A stretch of DNA of 64,000 nt from positions 186,001 to 250,000 of the forward strand of contig VMSX01000029.1 of the NCBI GenBank assembly GCA_013791905.1. The letters are read 5' to 3'. A program made the position numbers and the translations under genes. The DNA comes from Rhodocyclaceae bacterium. Lineage in GTDB: Bacteria; Pseudomonadota; Gammaproteobacteria; Burkholderiales; Rhodocyclaceae. Positions 9,341 through 16,887 of the stretch are shown piece by piece. The notes under the pieces were generated by a model. That model was given only the letters and a program-made list of their open reading frames with translations, searched no databases and had not been told where the DNA came from. Numbering within the stretch: the first letter of the stretch is position 1; each line of letters opens with the position of its first letter.

Positions 9341-9419
9341 GTCACTCCCGCGCAGGCGGGAATCCATAGGCAGGTCATGCCGCGAAACGCGTATGGATTC
9401 CCGCCTGCGCGGGAATGAC
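9341..9419. repeat. long inverted repeat between purE and purK
   Basis: A 28-bp left arm (9341-9368) beginning GTCACTCCCGCGCAGGCGGG and ending AATCCATA is the reverse complement, with one mismatch, of the right arm 9392-9419. The loop is 23 nt. Each arm is itself a dRS3-like palindrome (ATTCCCGC/GCGGGAAT). It lies between two genes of one pathway on the same strand and might attenuate or process the message. Confidence 0.8.
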
Positions 9420-9445
9420 GAAGCTAACAGGCAATCGGGGTTCAT

Positions 9446-9958
9446 TCACTTGGGCAATACGAGTTCCATCGCCAGCACTTTTTCGCTCTGGCGCGCACGG
9501 AACTCGTCGAGTTTGCGTGATAGGTCTTTGCCGCGCTTGTCGTTGTTCGTCGCAATGATTGCAATGGCGGTGAGGGCGGCATTGGCTGCGCCGGCTTCGC
9601 CGATGGCGAAAGTGGCGACCGGTATGCCCTTGGGCATCTGCACGATGGACAGCAGCGAGTCGAGGCCGTTGAGGTGTTTCGACGGCACCGGCACGCCGAG
9701 CACCGGCACGATGGTCTTGGCGGCCAGCATGCCCGGCAGGTGGGCCGCGCCGCCGGCGCCGGCGATGATCGCCTTGAGGTCGCGCTCGTGTGCCACGGCG
9801 GCATAGTCGTAAAGCAGGTCGGGCGTGCGATGGGCGGAGACCACCTTGGCCTCGTAGGGCACGTCGAATTCTTCGAGGATGCGCGCCGCTGCCTGCATGA
9901 TGGGCCAGTCCGAATCCGAACCCATGACGATGCCGACCAGCGGGTGCGTGTTCTTCAT
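9446..9958 (-). CDS. purE: N5-carboxyaminoimidazole ribonucleotide mutase
   Basis: PurE class I moves the carboxyl group of N5-CAIR to give CAIR. The 170-residue protein has [16 protein letters not shown] and VVSAHRTPD near the N terminus, [14 protein letters not shown] in the middle and [17 protein letters not shown] toward the end, all class I motifs. Its first codons overlap the folD stop by 4 bp, so folD and purE are translationally coupled. Confidence 0.95.
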   Translation of the reverse strand: MKNTHPLVGIVMGSDSDWPIMQAAARILEEFDVPYEAKVVSAHRTPDLLYDYAAVAHERDLKAIIAGAGGAAHLPGMLAAKTIVPVLGVPVPSKHLNGLDSLLSIVQMPKGIPVATFAIGEAGAANAALTAIAIIATNNDKRGKDLSRKLDEFRARQSEKVLAMELVLPK

Positions 9959-10809
9959 TTCAGCGTCCTCTCAGCCGACTCCAAAGTGTTGGCGAGCAGC
10001 ATGGTGATGGTCATTGGACCGACGCCGCCGGGTACCGGGGTGATCAGGCCGGCGACTTCCTTGGCTGTTTCGAAATCGACGTCGCCGCACAGCTTGCCTT
10101 CCGGGGTACGGTTGATGCCCACGTCGATGACGGTGGCGCCGGGCTTGATCATGTCGCCGGTGATCATCTTCGGCTGGCCGACGGCGGCAACCAGGATGTC
10201 CGCGCGGCGGGTGTGAAAGGCGAGGTCCTTGGTGCGCGAATGGCAGATCGTGACCGTGCAGCTTTCCGCCAGCAGCAGCATCGCCATCGGCTTGCCGACG
10301 ATATTGCTGCGGCCGACGATGACGGCCTCAGCGCCTTTCAGCGGTACGTTCTCCGACGCCAGCATTTTCATGACGCCACAAGGTGTGCAAGGGACGAAGC
10401 GCGGATTGCCCTGCATCAGTGCGCCGACGTTCTCGGCGTGAAAGCCGTCCACATCCTTTTCCGGCGAGATGGCTTCGAGCACGGCCTCGGCATCGAACTG
10501 CTTGGGCAGCGGTAGTTGCACGAGAATGCCATGCACGCTCGGGTCGGCGTTGAGCGCGGCGATCTTGCCGAGCACGACCATCGGTTCGACATTGGGCGGG
10601 TAGGTTTCCTTGATCGAGCGGAAGCCGGCCTTTTCGCAGGCCGCCACCTTGTTGCGCACATAGACGGCCGAGGCGGGATCTTCGCCGACGAGGATCACGG
10701 CAAGGCAGGGCACGATATTTTGCGTGGCCTTGAGGGCGGCGGCTTTTTCCGCCAGCTCGGCGCGGACGATTTGCGACAGGGCGTTGCCGTCGAGGATGCG
10801 AGCAGTCAT
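9955..10809 (-). CDS. folD: methylenetetrahydrofolate dehydrogenase/cyclohydrolase
   Basis: FolD interconverts 5,10-methylene-, methenyl- and 10-formyl-tetrahydrofolate, supplying formyl groups for purine synthesis, which fits its place next to purEK. Visible marks are [20 protein letters not shown] with the catalytic lysine, [28 protein letters not shown] and the Rossmann signature [17 protein letters not shown] 10809 ([12 protein letters not shown]) is chosen; the upstream in-frame extension reads into a dispersed GC-rich repeat. Length 284 residues is normal. Confidence 0.95.
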   Translation of the reverse strand: MTARILDGNALSQIVRAELAEKAAALKATQNIVPCLAVILVGEDPASAVYVRNKVAACEKAGFRSIKETYPPNVEPMVVLGKIAALNADPSVHGILVQLPLPKQFDAEAVLEAISPEKDVDGFHAENVGALMQGNPRFVPCTPCGVMKMLASENVPLKGAEAVIVGRSNIVGKPMAMLLLAESCTVTICHSRTKDLAFHTRRADILVAAVGQPKMITGDMIKPGATVIDVGINRTPEGKLCGDVDFETAKEVAGLITPVPGGVGPMTITMLLANTLESAERTLK

Positions 10810-10819
10810 GATGGTTTCT

Positions 10820-10838
10820 CCGCCGGGCCGCCCCAAGG
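10820..10838. repeat. dispersed GC-rich 19-mer (with copy at 52667)
   Basis: CCGCCGGGCCGCCCCAAGG occurs identically at 52667-52685. Here it lies directly upstream of folD. A C/G-rich hairpin follows within 100 bp at both places, so the two belong to one composite intergenic repeat. Confidence 0.65.
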
Positions 10839-10886
10839 AGGAACAGCCAGGACATGGAAGCCGCGAAGCGGCTGAACAATAGTCAT

Positions 10887-10905
10887 CCCCTTCCTTGGGA
10901 AGGGG
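10887..10905. terminator. C/G-rich hairpin downstream of iorB
   Basis: CCCCTTCC-TT-GGGAAGGGG is a near-perfect stem just behind the iorB stop (iorB runs leftward). No T-run follows on the minus strand, so termination is uncertain; it may be only part of the repeat beginning at 10820. Confidence 0.4.
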
Positions 10906-10934
10906 GGTGGGGGGATGGGGGGCATGTTTCCTTA

Positions 10935-11546
10935 TTAGGCGGGGACAGCTTCCTGCGCAGCGGCAGCACGGCCGGCGGCGAAGGCACTACGGTTCAGTTC
11001 GACAATCGCCACGCCCTTCTTGGCAAAGCGCGCCTCGATGCAGCGCAGCAGCACGTCGGCGGAAAACGGCAGGTGATCGGCGATGGCGCCGAGCATGACG
11101 GTGTTGCCCAGGCGCAGGTCGCCCAGGTCGCTGGCGATGGTGGCGGCATCGAAACTCACGGTGTGGATGCCGGCGGCGCGCATGTCGCCGATCGGATCGG
11201 CCGGATATTCGAACAGGCCGATCTCGACCACCGGCGGCACCAGCCGCGAGTCATTCACCAGCGCGAGGCCGTCCGGCCGCAGGTAGGCCGACCAGCGCAG
11301 CGCCTCGGCGGCTTCGAAGCCGAGCAGCACATGCACGGTGCCCGGCGCGATCTGCGGCGACAGCACCTTGGGGCCGAAACGGAGATGCGAGGTCACCACG
11401 CCGCCGCGCTGGGCCATGCCGGCCACTTCGGTCTTTTTCGCATCATGGCCTTCGGCGATGGCCGCCTCGGCGAGAATTTCGGTGGCGGTCATGACACCCT
11501 GGCCGCCAATGCCGCAGACGAGAATATTGGTAATGTTATTTTCCAT
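10935..11546 (-). CDS. iorB: indolepyruvate ferredoxin oxidoreductase subunit beta
   Basis: The 203-residue gamma/beta-type subunit of the 2-oxoacid:ferredoxin oxidoreductase family shows [37 protein letters not shown] and GNTVMLGAI. With IorA it oxidises indolepyruvate or other aryl pyruvates to aryl-acetyl-CoA. ATG 11546 ([10 protein letters not shown]) is supported by AAGGAACC upstream; an open extension to 11789 overlaps iorA and does not look real. It follows iorA by 20 bp. Confidence 0.9.
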   Translation of the reverse strand: MENNITNILVCGIGGQGVMTATEILAEAAIAEGHDAKKTEVAGMAQRGGVVTSHLRFGPKVLSPQIAPGTVHVLLGFEAAEALRWSAYLRPDGLALVNDSRLVPPVVEIGLFEYPADPIGDMRAAGIHTVSFDAATIASDLGDLRLGNTVMLGAIADHLPFSADVLLRCIEARFAKKGVAIVELNRSAFAAGRAAAAQEAVPA

Positions 11547-11566
11547 GATGGGTTCCTTGGTCCGGA

Positions 11567-13438
11567 TTAGACCGGGCGCAACTTTGCCACGATGCGCGGC
11601 CCTGCGACCTGCACAATGGCATCCGGTGCGCAGGGCTTGAGGCACATCGCACAACCGGTGCACGCGATCGGGTCGATGCGCACGAAGGCTAGTTCGACCT
11701 CCTTGCCGGAGGGCTTGACCACCTTTTCGCGATGGGTGACGTGAATCGCCGGGCAGCCGACATCGATGCAGTTGCCGCAGCCGGTACATTTGTCATCATC
11801 GACGTGGTAGGCGCGCGCCGCCTTGAATTCGTCGGTGAGTACGCAGGGCCGGTAGGCGAGGATGACGGAAACTTCCTCGATCTTGGTTTCCTCGCGGATC
11901 ACCTTGAACAGGTTGGGCATCTCGTAGGGATCGACCTCGCGCACCCGTTCCGGTTTGACGCCGAGCGCCTCGACCAGCTTGCGGAAGTCGATGCGCGGCG
12001 CCGGGTTGCCACGGATGTCGAGGCCGTTGGCGGGGGTGTTTTGGCCGCCGGTCATGCCCACCGTGCCGTTGTCGAGCAGCAGGAAGGTGATATTGCTGTT
12101 GTTGTAGGTCGCGTCGAGCAGGCCCTGCATGCCCATGTGCATGAAGGTTGAATCGCCCATTACGGCGAGGATCTTCTTGTTCTTGTCGACCGCGCCGCGG
12201 CCCTTGTCCATGCCATGCGCCACCGTCACTGCCGCGCCCATGCAGATCGTCGTGTCGAGCGCATTCCAGGGGTGGCCGGCGCCCAGTGTGTAGCAGCCGA
12301 TGTCGCCGGCGACGATGATGTTTTTCAGCTGCGACAGCGTGTAGTAGATGCCCATGTGCGGGCAGGAGGCGCACAGCGTCGGCGGGCGCGGAAATACTGC
12401 CGGTGCGGCGACGGGCGGCGGGGGCGGTTCGTTGTTCAGCAGTCGGTTGATCGCCGGTGTCAGCACCTCGGGGGCCAGTTCGCCGATCTTCGGCAGGATG
12501 TCCTTGCCACGCACACTGAAACCGGCGGCGCGCAGTTCGTTTTCAACTACCGGTTCCACTTCCTCGACGACGACCAGCGTGTCGACCATGTCGGCCAGCG
12601 CGCGGACCTTCTCCAGCGGCAGGGGATGGCTCATGCCCAGCTTGAGCACCGGCGCATCCGGGAAGGCTTCGCGCACATGCATGTAGGCCGGCCCGCTGGT
12701 GACGAAGCCGACGCGGCGGTCCTTGCCCGGTTCAAGGATGTTTAGCGGAGAATGCTCGGACACCTCGCGCAACACCGCATCGCGCTCGAACATCAGCGGA
12801 ATGCGCCGCTTGGCGTGGGACGGCACCATCACCCAGCGCTCGGCGTTCTTGACGAAGCCGCTCGGCTCGTGCGGCACGCGCTCACCGACGGTGGCGACGC
12901 ACTTGACGTGACAGATGCGCGCCGTCAGGCGCAGGATCACGGGCACCTGATGTTGTTCCGACAGCTCGAATGCAGTGAGCACCATGTCATAGGCTTCCTG
13001 CGAATCCGCCGGCTCGAACACTGGCAGATGGGCGAAGCGGGCGTAGAAGCGCGAGTCCTGCTCGTTTTGCGAAGAGGCCATGCCGACATCGTCGGCGACG
13101 GCGATCACCATGCCGCCCACCACGCCGGTCAGCGTCAGCGTCATCAGGGGGTCGGCGGCGACGTTCAGGCCGACGTGCTTCATCGCGCAAAATGAGCGCG
13201 CGCCCATCATCGAGGCGCCCAGCGCAACTTCCATGGACACTTTTTCATTCACCGACCACTCGGTATAAATGTCCGGGTAGGTGCACAGGGCTTCGAGAAT
13301 TTCGGTCGAGGGCGTGCCGGGATAGGCAGCGGCAACCTTGCAGCCGGATTCCCAGACGGCGCGGGCGACGGCTTCGTTGCCGGAAAGAAGCAGCCGGGAC
13401 TGGCTCGGCGCGGGTGCAAGTGCTGCTACTGCTGCCAT
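11567..13438 (-). CDS. iorA: indolepyruvate ferredoxin oxidoreductase subunit alpha
   Basis: The 623-residue IorA carries a pyrimidine-binding domain at the N terminus (SGNEAVARAVWESGCKVAAAYPGTPSTE), a TPP-binding domain in the middle (CASCPHMGIYY, GDIGCYTLG, MGDSTFMHMGMQGLLD, LLDNGTVGMTGGQ) and two C-terminal [4Fe-4S] motifs (CTGCGNCIDVGCP and CTGCAMCLKPC). It converts aryl pyruvates to aryl-CoA with ferredoxin reduction. Operon with iorB. Together with korB at the window start it points to ferredoxin-linked 2-oxoacid oxidation. Confidence 0.95.
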   Translation of the reverse strand: MAAVAALAPAPSQSRLLLSGNEAVARAVWESGCKVAAAYPGTPSTEILEALCTYPDIYTEWSVNEKVSMEVALGASMMGARSFCAMKHVGLNVAADPLMTLTLTGVVGGMVIAVADDVGMASSQNEQDSRFYARFAHLPVFEPADSQEAYDMVLTAFELSEQHQVPVILRLTARICHVKCVATVGERVPHEPSGFVKNAERWVMVPSHAKRRIPLMFERDAVLREVSEHSPLNILEPGKDRRVGFVTSGPAYMHVREAFPDAPVLKLGMSHPLPLEKVRALADMVDTLVVVEEVEPVVENELRAAGFSVRGKDILPKIGELAPEVLTPAINRLLNNEPPPPPVAAPAVFPRPPTLCASCPHMGIYYTLSQLKNIIVAGDIGCYTLGAGHPWNALDTTICMGAAVTVAHGMDKGRGAVDKNKKILAVMGDSTFMHMGMQGLLDATYNNSNITFLLLDNGTVGMTGGQNTPANGLDIRGNPAPRIDFRKLVEALGVKPERVREVDPYEMPNLFKVIREETKIEEVSVILAYRPCVLTDEFKAARAYHVDDDKCTGCGNCIDVGCPAIHVTHREKVVKPSGKEVELAFVRIDPIACTGCAMCLKPCAPDAIVQVAGPRIVAKLRPV

Positions 13439-13965
13439 ATTGGACTCTCTGAGTGGTGAGGAACGGGTTGATCCAGGCCCTGATGCTGTTTGGCACCATG
13501 AAAGCCGCTAAAAGAGGGTGGATTATCGCTTTTTTGGCCAGCCAGCGTCTACCCGCAAAAGTAAGCCTGACCGAAGGGAATCCCTGTGGGAGTGGCGGGA
13601 CGAAGTGCCCCGCAGCGGGTATGCAATGCCCCGCAGGGGTACGGCGTGCCCCCATATCAAGTACTGCCGTGAGTGGCCCTGATCCAGAATGGTCCTCGCT
13701 AGAGTAGTCACATCATGGCAGTGGACGCCGCGGAAGGCAGCGTCCGGCCATGAAATGATTCTCCGGAACCTTGCGACAACAGTGTTTTCAGAGAATCCAT
13801 GGACCCCGCTCCTGGTCAGCGGAAGTCGGTCAGGCAATGATTTCCCGGCCAAAGCCAATGTTTTTTAATGCCATCTGCACTGCGGAGTTTGGCAACACCG
13901 TCCATACTTAAGGTAATCGTTTCAGGCCAGAGTTGCTGGCCGGTAGTCACTTTGATGGAGGAGTC
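13439..13965. other. 527-bp intergenic region with a long repeat copy
   Basis: Spacer between divergent iorA and the dikinase-like gene. It holds the long repeat at 13593-13646. Open frames here have no recognisable domain and partly consist of the repeat, so no gene is called. Promoters for both flanking genes should lie here but no convincing box was seen. Confidence 0.5.
13593..13646 (+). repeat. long form of the dispersed repeat, left copy
   Basis: A 54-bp unit (begins TGGCGGGACGAAGTGCCCCG, ends GGGGTACGGCG) that is nearly identical, in inverted orientation, to 20411-20464: one substitution and one single-base gap. It contains CCCGC-A-GCGGG and further C/G hairpins. It lacks the AAAAGTCGGCGC left arm that the right copy has. 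Confidence 0.85.
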
Positions 13966-16887
13966 ATGAACTTCGCAAGACGGGCCGTAACCTTTCCATG
14001 CGCAATCCTTGCCGCGACAAGGGGGTTACTGACTGTCATTTTTCTCGCGTGGGCGTCCCTCGCCACCGCTGCTGCGCTTCCCGACACTGCTGAGATGGCC
14101 CGTTGGCTCGTCGGGATGAAGGCCGACCCCAGAGGCCCCTTCGACGGGATTTACTGGTTCTGCAAGGACGGTGCCGTGCTGCCCCCCGAAGCCTATGCCT
14201 GCGCGCCCCGTGGCGGCGGCATCCAGCATGGCAGGCTCGGGCTACGCGCCCGTGCCCTCCGCGAAGCCGGCTTCATGGTGGGCAATGTGCTGGCCGCCAC
14301 CGATCCCGAGGCCCTGGCCGCTACGCCGGGGCAAGCGGCGCTGAAGGCCATCCTGCTGGAACGTTATCTGGTGGCAGCGGACAACGGCTGGATACTGCGC
14401 CGGGCGCGCTACTACCGGGGGGCCTTCCAGGTGGAGGACGAGATTGCTGCCGCAGAGGCAATTCTGGCCGCTTTGGCTGCCCGCTCGCAGGGGGAGCGTG
14501 ACTTTCTATTGCTGCGCCAGGCGGCGCTGCTGCTGCCGCTGACGCGGAATGGCGCGACGGTGACACGCTCCCATGAAATCTCCTCCAGCCTCGCCACCCT
14601 GGATGCCGGTTTCGCATCGCTGCGCAACAAGCTCCACTCCCAGCCCGAGGCGGCCGACGCCGCGCGGGTGCGGGCCTATGCCCGCCAGCAAGGACGCAGC
14701 GAGCCCGAGTTCGAGCAGCTCGCCCAGGCCATCGACGCGCTCTTCACGATCCGCGACCTGAAACAGCCGCTGAATGAACTGGCCGCGCGCCTCGACAAAC
14801 ATCCCTTTGCCAGCCAGTTGCGGCGCTTTGCCCGGGAGCTTGAAGCCGCACTATCGCCCGCGCAGCGCTTCGCTGCCAGCGCAGCGTTCCTGGCCGAATT
14901 GCGCACGGCCCTGCCGGAATTGCCGCCGCAGCTGCGCGTGGCGGCAGTGAAGCTCAGTCTGGATGTCGAGGCCACAGCTTTCGCCACCGGCCGCGGCCTG
15001 CTCGCCGACCTGCCCCGGGCGCTCCCTGCCGAGCGGCTCGCCGTGCTGGGCAGTGCCGCCGAGGCCCTGTACGGCGTGGGCCTGCTCACCGCCCGGGAGC
15101 GTCAGGAGACACGGGAGTCGCTCGGTCGCCTGGCTGCGCCGAGCATTCCCCTGGAGCGTTACCGCGCGGAACTCGGCTACCTGGCACGGGTGCCCGCCTG
15201 GGCCGGACGGGAGCTTGCCTTCCACTTTGCCGCGGCGGTGACGGGACTGGCCCGCATCGAACCCCTGGCGAGCCAGTTCATCCCCGACCGCCTGCGGGCA
15301 AGCCCGCTGCTGATCTATTCGGCCTTGCTGGATGGTCTGCTGCAAGAGGCCAACAGCCAGGCCGGGATCGAGCACGAGGTCTTTGGCCAGGCGGTAGGGG
15401 CGGGGCTGCGCGCCCTCAATCCAGGCCTGGCCCGCGGCATCCTGCGCCTGGATGTCGCAAATCCCCGGCCGGACGGCATCTACCTGCTGCCCGAAACGAC
15501 AGAGCATCTCCCGCCCGTGGCCGGCATCCTCACTCTGGAGGCCGGCAACATCCTTTCCCATGTGCAACTGCTCGCCAGCAACCTCGGTATCCCCAATGTG
15601 GTGGTGGATGCCGGGCTGGTGCCGCGCCTGCGGGCGATGGCGGGGCGGTCCATCGTCATGGCGGTGAGCCCAGGCGGGCGGGTGCTGATCGCCGCGGACG
15701 GCCCGCGCTGGGAGGCGGTTTTCGGCCAGGCAGAGCGCGGCCAGGCCGAGCGGGCAGCGGAGCGCATTCACCCGAATCTCGCCAAGCTGGACCTCACGCG
15801 CCGCGATCCCATTCCCCTCGGCGAGTTGCGGGCGGACGACGCCGGGCGCATCGCCGGGCCGAAGGCAGCCCGGCTGGGCGAACTGAAGCACCACTACCCG
15901 GCGGCGGTGGCCGACGGCCTGGTGATTCCCTTCGGCGCCTTCCGTGCCTTCCTCGAACAGCCCATGCCGGGAACGGGGATGAGCGCCCATGCGTGGCTGC
16001 GCAGCGAATACCGCCGCATCGACGGCCTGCCCGTCCCGCAGCGGGAACTCGCGGCCAGGCAACTGCGGGAACGGCTGCGGAGCTGGATCGGCACGGCCGA
16101 TGCCGGGACGGAATTCCGCGCCGCCCTCGGTCGGGCCATGCAGGAGCGCTTCGGCCCGGACGGCAGCTATGCCGTCTTTGTGCGCAGCGACACCAATGTG
16201 GAGGATCTGCCCGGCTTCAGCGGGGCAGGACTCAACCTCACCGTGCCCAATGTGGCGGGCCTGGACGACGTGGTTGCGGCGATCCTGCGCGTGTGGGCCT
16301 CGCCCTTCGCGGAACGCGCCTTCGCCTGGCGGCAGATGCGCATGGACGCTCCCGAACACGTCTATGTTTCGGTGCTGCTGCAGCGCGCAGTGCCGGTGGA
16401 CAAGTCGGGGGTGATGGTGACCCTCGACCTGGAAAGCGGCAGCGCCGCTGGCTACACCGTCGCGGCGAACGAGGGCGTGGGCGGGGCCGTTTCCGGGCAG
16501 GCGGCGGAGGAACTCCTCATTGACGCAGCAACAGGTGAGGTGCGGCTGCTGGCCGAGGCTAGCGCCGCCACCCGGCGCATTCTGGGCCCTGATGGCGGCC
16601 TCGAACAGCGCGCGGTTTCTGGCCGGCCGGTGCTGGCGCCGGCCGAAATCGAACAGTTGCGGCGACTGGGCCGGGAACTGCCGGAGCGTTTTCCCCAGCG
16701 CGACGAAATAGGGCAGGGCGTCCCGGCGGACGTGGAATTCGGCTTCGTGGCGGGGCGCCTCGCGCTGTTCCAGATTCGCCCCTATCTGCAGAGCCGGCAG
16801 GCGCGCCGAGATCGTTTTCTGCTTGAGCTGGACGCGCCGCTGCGCAGCCAGACGGGGCGCATCGTCAAGCTGCGGGAGGACATGTGA
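13966..16887 (+). CDS. exported PEP synthase/dikinase-like protein
   Basis: The 973-residue protein has an N-terminal signal-like segment (positive start, hydrophobic core to about residue 30, then ATAAALP). A helical middle part has no clear domain. Near residue 525 comes a PEP-utilising mobile domain: AGNILSHVQLLASNLGIPN, with the phosphocarrier-type His532. A pyruvate-phosphate-dikinase ATP-binding domain follows (about 603-960): GPKAARLGEL, VFVRSDTNVEDLPGFSGAG and FGFVAGRLALFQIRPY. This order, His domain before ATP domain, matches glucan water dikinases more than PEP synthase. An exported ATP-using enzyme is odd because the periplasm lacks ATP. ATG 13966 is set by GGAGGAGTC. It overlaps the next gene by 1 bp. 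The substrate is unknown. Confidence 0.75.
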   Translation: MNFARRAVTFPCAILAATRGLLTVIFLAWASLATAAALPDTAEMARWLVGMKADPRGPFDGIYWFCKDGAVLPPEAYACAPRGGGIQHGRLGLRARALREAGFMVGNVLAATDPEALAATPGQAALKAILLERYLVAADNGWILRRARYYRGAFQVEDEIAAAEAILAALAARSQGERDFLLLRQAALLLPLTRNGATVTRSHEISSSLATLDAGFASLRNKLHSQPEAADAARVRAYARQQGRSEPEFEQLAQAIDALFTIRDLKQPLNELAARLDKHPFASQLRRFARELEAALSPAQRFAASAAFLAELRTALPELPPQLRVAAVKLSLDVEATAFATGRGLLADLPRALPAERLAVLGSAAEALYGVGLLTARERQETRESLGRLAAPSIPLERYRAELGYLARVPAWAGRELAFHFAAAVTGLARIEPLASQFIPDRLRASPLLIYSALLDGLLQEANSQAGIEHEVFGQAVGAGLRALNPGLARGILRLDVANPRPDGIYLLPETTEHLPPVAGILTLEAGNILSHVQLLASNLGIPNVVVDAGLVPRLRAMAGRSIVMAVSPGGRVLIAADGPRWEAVFGQAERGQAERAAERIHPNLAKLDLTRRDPIPLGELRADDAGRIAGPKAARLGELKHHYPAAVADGLVIPFGAFRAFLEQPMPGTGMSAHAWLRSEYRRIDGLPVPQRELAARQLRERLRSWIGTADAGTEFRAALGRAMQERFGPDGSYAVFVRSDTNVEDLPGFSGAGLNLTVPNVAGLDDVVAAILRVWASPFAERAFAWRQMRMDAPEHVYVSVLLQRAVPVDKSGVMVTLDLESGSAAGYTVAANEGVGGAVSGQAAEELLIDAATGEVRLLAEASAATRRILGPDGGLEQRAVSGRPVLAPAEIEQLRRLGRELPERFPQRDEIGQGVPADVEFGFVAGRLALFQIRPYLQSRQARRDRFLLELDAPLRSQTGRIVKLREDM

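Noticed and set aside
13453-13858. Small frames upstream of the dikinase gene
   Set aside because: Partly encoded by the long repeat; no conserved motif and no ribosome site.
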